A program made the translations under genes and the position numbers. Shown piece after piece: positions 56,334 through 64,000 of a stretch of DNA of 64,000 nucleotides (position 1 is the stretch's first letter; each line of letters opens with the position of its first letter). Location: NCBI GenBank assembly GCA_958295665.1, contig OY282560.1, positions 258,425,368 through 258,489,367 of the forward strand, given 5' to 3'. The notes under the pieces were generated by a model that did not search any database, was not told where the DNA came from, and saw only the letters and a program-made list of their open reading frames with translations. The DNA comes from Tipula vernalis (lineage: Eukaryota > Arthropoda > Insecta > Diptera > Tipulidae).

Positions 56334-58714
56334 TTAAATCAACACCCGTACTTTGGGTATTTCACTACATCTAACCAGTGGATTGAATAAACTTTCCTGT
56401 GTTAACGAATAAAACGAATTCAATGGAACTTTTTTCACGTCCGTATTGTCACAAACAATCCGAGCAAATGATGATTTCCTTAATTCAGCCAATTGACCAG
56501 ATTTAAATGGATTTGGATTGTGTGGATGATCAAAAAAATACCTATCACCATTTCGATATCGTTGAAATTGTTCTTTAATCAAACACATAGTGGTCGGTGG
56601 TAAAAATGTGCCGCATTTGGTTTCGAGTGCGGATGCCACATATAAATCTACATCAAAGACGCTTTTGTACATTTTTGAAAGTTTCCAAATATTCTGGAAT
56701 AAATCAAAAGAGTATATTAAACCAAGGGTTTCAGCCATCATACTTATTAATAACCTACCTCATACGATATAAGTGGATATAAATCCAAAAATGAAGAAAC
56801 TAATTTTCCGTGACACAATTCAACATACATGTAATAAGGTGCCACGCCATGATCCCTTCCACGATTGATGTCGGTCGAGATCAAATCAAGTCCAATACCC
56901 CTTTTATTCGGAAACACTCGATTTTTCATCTCATCCAAACAACCGCTTAAGTTGATCGGTTGATAGAACAGTGCACGTACTACATCATCGTACTGATTCT
57001 CAAGATACGTCATATCGTTCATACTTTGTGAAAAGCTCACAGAATTAACAATCCGACCATCTACAAAAAAATAATTTAAAAAGAAAGAAATAGTTTTCAT
57101 TAAGCTCCCATTGAAATATTTAAAACTGTCTTACTTTCATTAAAAAAAAACAGTTCGTTGGGTATAGTGAAATGGAAATACCGAAATGCTGCGTGTGCAA
57201 AGTCATTGGTTGTTGCATAATCAAAATGGTTTGTATTATTACTATAGTAGGACTTTTGATTGCCTTGAAATATAGTAAAAGCAAACATTTATTTTATGTG
57301 ATGTAATCAGAAACAGTATGTAATTCCTATAATTACCTAGAAATATCGGTAACCATTCATTGAAAACGATATTTTGATACTCAGCAATTACATAACGTCT
57401 GGTCTCTTGAAATATTTTCTCGTCATCAAAATGTGGTCTCATTTTTGAAATAATTGTAGCAACACGATTGTGTTCACGAATAAACAGCGAGTGGAACACC
57501 GATAAAAGTGGATGCTGGTCGGTTCGCTCATCAGCTAAAAATATGAAAGTTTACTTTAGTACCAGAATTTATTTCGAGAATATTGATTAAAATTACCAAA
57601 AATATATCCATCATTATCTGAAGCAAATATACGCTTGCTGTTCATCTTTAATAGGCCACCACGAAATAGCCTTACGCGATCCGTAGTCTCTTTACTATTT
57701 CCGTAAATAATAGATAGGTCTAAGGCGCTTGTAGCCAAATTCATTTGTTTTCGTGAAGACATTGTACAATCAGTGTTCACCATCGCTTGTGTTCGAATAA
57801 AATTCATGCATGTCATATTTAATTGACCAAAAAATTCATCATTCTCTGGAATTAGGATTGGCATACACGCCGGATGTAGCAAGTGTTCTGGTAATACTCG
57901 AGAATTATCTCGTGTACAGCACGCTATACCATTTCCACCACGTGATACTTGGGTGCCTAAGCGAAAACTTACATCGTGAGTAATTAACTGAGCAAATATT
58001 GAACCACCCAAATTTGGAATGATATCAGGTAATTGACGGTGTGGATTACAGTTGTCGAAAATTTTATTGACTATATGCCGTGGAGCGGGCATCTCAGTCA
58101 TTAAGACTGACTTTCGTGGGGATTGAATTGCTGAAAAACGAAAATGAATTCAAAACAAAACTTAATCATAGTTTTTCTTATGTACAACTTACAGTCTTGG
58201 TAGAATTGATAAATCAACGAACTGAACGGAGATTCAGCCGCTCCATTTTTAGGTAAAAGTAAATTTCGACAAATGGAATTTATTTCTGGATACCTAGAAT
58301 ATACATATATAAATACATATATCTAACAAAAGATATGTTGTCAAAAGATGTTTTGTTTAATGTACTTACGGTGCTTTTGCATTACATTTCAACGTCGAGC
58401 CTTTTAAACAAAAATCATTAAAATAGCCTTGAACACACTTCGTATATTTCGCCAGCATTGGGTCAAGATTTTGAAGGCTTGGCACCTCATTACCATAAAA
58501 ATCATGCCCAACATATTGACTTAATAGCAAACCCACATCAGAATAATAACTTTGCCGCACTGTATTATCACTTAGCGAGGATCCTACGAAGAATTGCGCG
58601 GCAGGCTCGCCATCTCGTACGTTTACACCAATTACTTGTAGTTTCTCTGTCGTTTCAACAATTTCATTGATTTTCTTTTCAGCTTTTATGATTCGTTTTG
58701 GTAAATCAAAGCAC
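56334..58714 (-). CDS. Animal haem peroxidase, seven exons seen, 5' end missing
   Basis: Exons on the minus strand: 58714-58370, 58293-58193, 58130-57597, 57534-57337, 57263-57135, 57060-56759, 56693-56334, joined by GT-AG introns of 53-85 bp that keep the frame. The exons hold motifs of the peroxidasin/myeloperoxidase family: QLITHDVSF (distal His), SALDLSIIYGN (calcium site), FHSLFIREHNRVA, FNEWLPIFLG, AAFRYFHFTIP (proximal His), DINRGRDHG, FDVDLYVAS, RYRNGDRYFF and SSFARIVCDN. The product should oxidise small or phenolic substrates with hydrogen peroxide, probably outside the cell. About 656 residues are covered. The first exon seen begins mid-protein (CFDLPKRIIK), so an exon with start and signal peptide lies upstream. 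Two haem-linking acids appear replaced (Asp to Thr, Glu to Gln). Confidence 0.88.
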
Positions 58715-59334
58715 CTGTGACACGAATATACAAATAAACAACAAACTTAAATTTGACATAAAATTGGAAATAAAAAATAGTAAAACGTGATTTTAAAAAG
58801 TGGCGAGACGACACGCACCTATGTGTATATATGGTATGTCTATGTGGAACGTGAAATATTCAAAAATATTATGTATTTTGTCCACGCTAAATGATGTCAA
58901 GTCGTGCAGTTTTAAAATTTTAGTCGGAATTTTTGTTTGTTTGTCTGTTTTTATCTTTGTAATCTATTCTGAGGCTCAAATCACTCCCGAATTTTTCGCA
59001 GATAATTTTTAGTGTTGTAGATTTGGTAAAATTTCTAAAATTATATTGAATAGGAAACCTTCCACTCATTTTTCTCCAAATTTCTTGTATGTATGTTTTC
59101 AACCCAAAAATATAAGTTATAAATGAATACATATAACATTTGACAATTTATAATAACATTTGACATTTTAATACCGTTTTTAATCTAAAATAATTCAATT
59201 TACTATTAAAATAATAAAATAAGCTTACAATCACTCTTCAAAAATCTACTAAATACTCAAATCCTTATACTATGTAAATTTATTTTTGAGGTCGAATTTT
59301 ATAGTTTTTTTTATAAAAGTTTGTGGCAGATTTT
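58715..59334. other. Intron or upstream flank of the peroxidase gene
   Basis: The first visible exon starts after a proper acceptor (TGTGTCACAG), so this is at least in part an intron. I found no upstream exon that I could support. A 70-residue plus-strand frame at 58800 is hydrophobic near residues 38-55 but without other marks. Confidence 0.45.
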
Positions 59335-59850
59335 TTGATAGGTGGCTCTAGAGTCACATGACTTTGGTAATATTAATCTTATCAGGCCATAGAGCATTTG
59401 AAAGGTGATGAGGTAATGTCCATAGATTATTAAAAAGTGAACATTGTGACATTTTTGAAAATGAGCCAAAATTCTGAAAAAATTCGCTACACCTTACAAT
59501 ATCACTTCGACCAAGGCGATTATAGGCGCTGTCTTCCATCACGACAATGTCAGCCCACACACATATTTAATGACTTGGCAAAATTTGAGATAGCTTGGCT
59601 GGAAAGTTTTGATACATCAACCGTATAGCCCAGAACTTGCCCCGTCGGTCTACCAGTTGGTTCGATCTCTGCAAAAGTATCTTAAAGGAGTAAAGCTGAC
59701 TTTAAAAGAGGCCTGTGAAAATCACTTGGTTCTGTTTTTCGTCCAGAAAAATGGCAAAAAGTTATCAATCAAAGCGGCACGTGTTTGGTTTAATAAAGTT
59801 TTGGTGAAAAAAGCTACAAACTTTTCCTTGATTCAATATAAATTGTGAAA
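59335..59850 (+). pseudogene. Internally deleted mariner copy
   Basis: Starts like the mariner at 9150 (TGGCTCTAGAGTCACATGAC). The transposase begins MSQNSEKIRYTLQYHFDQGD at 59461 and is then joined directly to the HHDN region (AVFHHDNVSPHTYLMTWQNL). So most of the DNA-binding domain and the first catalytic Asp are deleted. After a stop it continues VLIHQPYSPELAPSVYQLV and KYLKGVKLTLKEACENH to the C-terminus near 59848. The expected final Asp in the LAPSDY motif is Val here. It cannot be active. Confidence 0.78.
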
Positions 59851-60164
59851 TAGAACAACAAGAAAATATTCGAAAATATTACAAGGGTAAAGCGTAATTG
59901 CTACTGCAATTACGAGTATTTAACGAAATAATTGGGCTTAAGATTTCAGGTGGCATAAATCTTGCCTAATAATTAATTATATTCACTATGCCAATAAAAG
60001 GATTGCCTTAGAACTAAAGGTAATAAATATGCCATTTAGGATGCAACGCACATATTTGATTCTCTGAATCCTTGACCAAATGCTTTTTCCATACATTCAT
60101 TATTCTAATATTAGGGTAAAGTAGAGTTGGAAAAATAATTTTTTTGAATACAAAAAAAAAATTG
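59851..60164. other. Spacer, no gene seen
   Basis: AT-rich, without open frames of note. Short echo GTAATTGCTACTGCAATTAC (59897) is a local inverted repeat. Confidence 0.4.
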
Positions 60165-60435
60165 TTTTTATCAATTATACGGCCATATTTATTCTTCTAA
60201 AAAAGCCTTTTTGAGGTTAACAGCAAAACAGCAGCATGCATCATATGTAAGCAAAAAAAAAAAATATTCTTAAAATGAATGTGTCTAGTTATTGTTCTGG
60301 AAATTCAGAACTTTTTTGAAATGACCGCCATAATTAGACACATTAATTTTAAGAATATTTTTTTTTTTTTTGCTTATAGACTTTTTTAAAAAATTGTCAT
60401 TGCCTTCAGACATGGTCGTATAATTAATTAAAAAA
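60165..60435. mobile_element. Hairpin element of about 270 bp
   Basis: Outer words TCAATTATACGGCCATATTT and AATTAATTATACGACCATG are mirrored. The inner pair is TAAGC followed by A12 and TATTCTTAAAATGAATGTGT against ACACATTAATTTTAAGAATA followed by a T run and GCTTATA. The loop is short. It is probably a MITE. The A/T runs make base counts unreliable. Confidence 0.7.
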
Positions 60436-60799
60436 AATTTTTTTTAAATAACTGGAAAGTTAAATAAGGTTAATCTTTACCTAATTTTAAAAATATTTCA
60501 CAATTGATTTGCCCCATTTCCATAATTTCATACCTTTTAATAAATACTGTGTTATTCTATTAAAACCGAACTCGAATAAAAGGTACTCAAAATGGTTGAT
60601 CAAATTTTCATTTGGTATTAGGATGTTTTTGACCATGAATTTTACGTCTATAGCTTCAACAATTCATCCTTTTGACGTCACGAAACGTGATACGGAGTTG
60701 TGCCTGAACTAGTCGGTAACGTCTCAAAAATGAGTTTAGCCGATTTTTCGCCACACTTTGTATTTTTAGTTATATCTCGACAATAGGGACAGATGATGA

Positions 60800-60905
60800 C
60801 AAAAATTCTTTTTGCATCCCGCCCCTATCGGGATTCGAATTCGGTACCTCCCGATCCAAACGCCGCAGCTTTAATCTCTGCGCCATTTGGTCGGTTATTA
60901 GCAAT
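60800..60905 (-). mobile_element. tRNA-derived SINE, copy with both promoter boxes
   Basis: On the minus strand from about 60895: TGGCGCAGAGATTAAAG (A box), GCGGCGTTTGGATCGGGAGG, then GAATTCGAATCCCG (B box), at the spacing of a tRNA gene. The same family occurs at 8690-9012 without the B box. The body continues leftward to at least 60770 (GATATAACTAAAAATACAAA), but its end is not certain. Confidence 0.65.
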
Positions 60906-63199
60906 ATATACAACAAAGGAAACCATTTTCAATATTAAGATTCTTCTGCACCTTAATAATAAATGTTTGATTTTTTTTAACGGCCGGCACTAGGGTAGAG
61001 ATAAGTAAAAAACTGATTTTTTGAGGTTTCTCCCATGTTTAGTTCTATCTCGATAACGGATGAACCGCCCTATCAGGACATAAACCAGAACATGCGACTC
61101 GGCAAGCTCTTTTGCTGGTGTTAAAGTGGAGAGAAATGGAAAATTAAAATGAATTTTCTCATTTAGGGTCGCCGCACGTTTGTTATTTATATCTTGATAA
61201 GGGTTAAACGACCGTTAGTGGGACAACACGGTTTGATTTGAATGAAACGATCAAATTATCCTAATTCATATAAATCAAATTAGCCTATTTAATTGATTTG
61301 AATTGCAAGATCTATTCTCTTATCTTAAAGCATATAGACGTATGTAGTTATACGGTTAAAAGTCCTGTTTCACAACCTGTCGCTTTTCTTCGAAAATTAT
61401 AAAGGTATTTATTGATTATGGAGTTTAAGGAAATATTTCTTATAGTTGACAGTAAGTACGGCATTTACTATAAATCCAAAACTGTAGACCGTATGTTACA
61501 GTCCATTACAATTGTACTGCGTAAGATGCAACAACGACTGATCGAAACAAACAACAGCTTCCAAGGAAATGATTGGAAAGTGCGTGCCCGAATTAATCAA
61601 AATTCTAAGCAAAATGCTGGAAGATTGGTGAATTCACCATAAAAAAGAACGACTTGACGCGGCTTTAGATAAATGACCTAAAATCGAACGTAAAAACGTT
61701 CCAATAGCGAATTCATTTATCCAGACACCTTTTAGTTTATAATCACATGTCACAACTACCATGGAAATTATCCCACAACACAAAAAATTTAAAAAAAAAA
61801 GATTTAAAAATATTTAATATTCTTACACTGTTGGATCAACTATATCTTCATCTGCAAAACAATTCACATTATCCGACAGCAGTATCACAGAAATTAAAAA
61901 AATATTCCACATTTTTAAGACACACATGTTACAGGCAACAGTTTAACAATATTGCCAATACAAGAATATGCAATCTACTAAATTAACTAATTACTCGTTA
62001 ACTTATACAGTCTGTTTCGATGTAAAATTTTAAAACTGTTGTAAGTTTCATCTTTCTCAAATTTCTTTTTTTTTTTATTGTTTAAAACTTTTTGCTTTTT
62101 GTTAAAAAGTTTGCTTTTCAAAATAATAATATTTACAAGATTACGTGATACAATTTAAGTTTGGGTTCAGTAGTAACCAAATTATTTGTATTTTCTTTTA
62201 TTGGCCATCAACATGAACATATAAAAAAATTAAATGCGAATTAGAAAAAAAAATGGCAACGTATCTTTATAGTCATTAAAGTTTAAACTATAAAATGTTG
62301 TAACGTAATTTAAGTGTTGAACTTGAACGTACATTGTAAATGTTTTGACCAAATTATAAATTAAATTATTTGAAAAAAGGTAAGATCAGCGTAATTTCAA
62401 CTAAAAATTGTTTTAATAAATTGCTGCTGGAATGTCTAGTCAAACCCGCTTGATAATACCAATTATTATATACTATATATTCAGCAAGGTTAATATATAA
62501 TATTACAAAACAAACCAAATATTTGCTGTTAACGCATAATTTATTATTCATAACTAAAATGCGTAATACTTTTAAGGGTAAACGTTTAAAGTATTTCATT
62601 GAAAATACCGCAAAGAAATGAGACAGGTGACAAAAGAAAATTGCTGATTTTCAAATACAAAGGGTCATACAATTTTGTCAACTAATTCGGGGCTAAATAA
62701 AATATTAACAATTTGATTGTAAGTAATTTGAGCTAATATAGCATTAAGAAATAGAACGTATAATCACTATGAATTATAAAAATTGTACGATTAGACTAAA
62801 ATTGTATGTGCTTAGATTTAAAATCAATTCAGCTCAGCTGGAAATATTAGTTTTTGGTAGTTTAAGGCGATTGCAATCCAGTAGCCTTATTCTATAAAAA
62901 ATAAGATAATGTTTACACGTGATAAACAGTGAACGAAAAGAGAATCGAAAAACAATTTAATCTAATTTTAGTAAAAAATCACAAAGTTTACCCGTTTACA
63001 CGTTTACACATTATTTTATTTTTTACAGAATAAGGGTGCAGCACCCTACTTGGTGTACGTAAGTATAACAAGTCTGCTGGTTCTAGCGCACTTTTTGATC
63101 AGTGTGTCCGCGTTTAAGATATTGGTCTGTATTAAGTACTAGAAAGATATGTAAATATATGGATGTGTGTCTAACACATCTCGTGCGAAACACAACCTA
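60906..63199. other. Spacer with no gene I can support
   Basis: A plus-strand frame at 61412-61642 (76 residues, with TVDRMLQSITIVLRKMQQRL) and another at 61747-61986 are somewhat gene-like in composition. They lack a family match, splice context or conserved motif I recognise. Around 61020-61220 the words ATCTCGATAACGGATGAACC and ATCTTGATAAGGGTTAAACG recur, probably part of a dispersed repeat. Confidence 0.35.
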
Positions 63200-63549
63200 T
63201 TAACGTAGAACCACAGAAGAAAGATTAACCAGAATAGACATGCGTGGACCAAATTTTTTTTTCATCTTACCTTCTTTTTTGAACATTGAAGTATAATTAT
63301 TTTTGAATATTATAGTAGTTAATACAAATTATGCTGTCAAAACAAAACTTGTCAAATAATTTCACTAACTACACTGTTAAGGATTCTCAATTTTTATTAT
63401 TTCAAATCAAAACCAGTAAACCAAAGAATACATAACCCAACTTTCTCTTACCTTCCTCAAATCAAGGTCAAAAATATGAGTCCAAATTTTTCCATACAAA
63501 AACAGCGTTATGTCTCTTCTGGTTGTATTCTGTGGTAGATCTAAGTACA
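63200..63549. mobile_element. MITE-like repeat, inverted copy of 14217-14564
   Basis: Reverse complement of the copy at 14217: ACCACAGAAGAAAGATTAAC, CCAGAATAGACAT, TAGTAGTTAATACAAATTA, CACTGTTAAGGATTCTCAAT and CGTTATGTCTCTTCTGGTTG follow in mirrored order. Small differences such as CCTCAAATCAAGGTC here against GACCTTGATGTGCCGAAGG there show they are not identical. Confidence 0.8.
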
Positions 63550-64000
63550 ATTGAGAAAACTTAATTTGTACAGTTTAAGAAAAACAAAAATTTAGAAATT
63601 GCAAATCTAAAAAACCGTTAATTGGCTGTATCAGCCTAAATGTTGATTACCCGTTAGACATATTTTTTATTATTTTTTATATTTATTGTTTATACAATAC
63701 TAAATTTTATCTTTCTCAATTCGTTATGCTACAATGAAATACCGTTTTAAAAAAAATAAAAAATAATAAAATTGGGTCTATCCGGCTCCTCGGACGACAC
63801 TTTTCCCATAAAGCGTTGGTTAAAGAATACCAAACCAACCATTTATATTTTATAAACATTTTCTGTTATTTTTGGCAGTTATTTTCTTAAATTTTGAGAC
63901 CTTTTCAATAATATCACAATTGGTGAAGTCAATATAAATTTTCCACTCTCATCCGCCACATCACAAACTCACAAATAATCTTACAAGGGAACCTTTTGTA
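63550..64000. other. Right edge, no gene seen
   Basis: AT-rich DNA to the end of the window. No open frame or repeat was recognised. Confidence 0.4.

Overview
This window is AT-rich, intron-bearing eukaryotic DNA crowded with transposons. It is most likely from an insect, probably a fly. That call rests on short GT-AG introns, an animal haem peroxidase gene, and the mix of CsRn1-type and single-ORF gypsy retrotransposons with Tc1, mariner, Harbinger and CACTA-like DNA elements. The species cannot be named from the sequence. Only one cellular gene is convincing: a haem peroxidase on the minus strand (56334-58714, seven exons seen, 5' part missing). Almost everything else is transposon, foldback element, minisatellite or unclassified AT-rich spacer.

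Layout. 1-549: Tc1-like transposase remnant. 964-1960: tandem repeat of about 170 bp. 3056-7927: composite palindromic element holding ten copies of an exact 174-bp repeat. 8690-10830: SINE fragment, decayed mariner and a Harbinger scrap. 14217-15256: two MITE-like elements. 15761-23805: an old element with a GTCAGTCT microsatellite, split by a complete CsRn1-like gypsy retrotransposon (16323-22783, 4-bp target duplication).

23827-37334: remains of a CACTA-like transposon. Its transposase (24433-25888 and 36213-36724) is split by two palindromic elements lying end to end, each carrying a captured Harbinger transposase fragment. One of these was in turn entered by a 2.9-kb element that contains a SINE. 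The transposon's second gene (36800-37334) still has a clean 67-bp intron.

38057-43164: a very young gypsy retrotransposon with 234-bp LTRs that read as identical and a 5-bp target duplication. Its RNase H has one damaged catalytic residue. 44417-49290: Tc1 remnants around a 179-bp tandem array. 49465-49909: three nested inverted repeats that could fold as a cloverleaf. 50082-53096: a 3,015-bp near-perfect palindrome flanked by a 7-bp duplication, inserted in a 162-bp minisatellite. 54765-55625: another palindrome. The right flank holds the peroxidase, an internally deleted mariner, a hairpin element, a SINE and the inverted partner of the 14217 MITE.

The dominant theme is inverted-repeat DNA at every scale, from 11-bp stems to 1.5-kb arms, often combined with tandem arrays. 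All gene calls come from reading translations and splice signals by eye. No alignment or database search was run.
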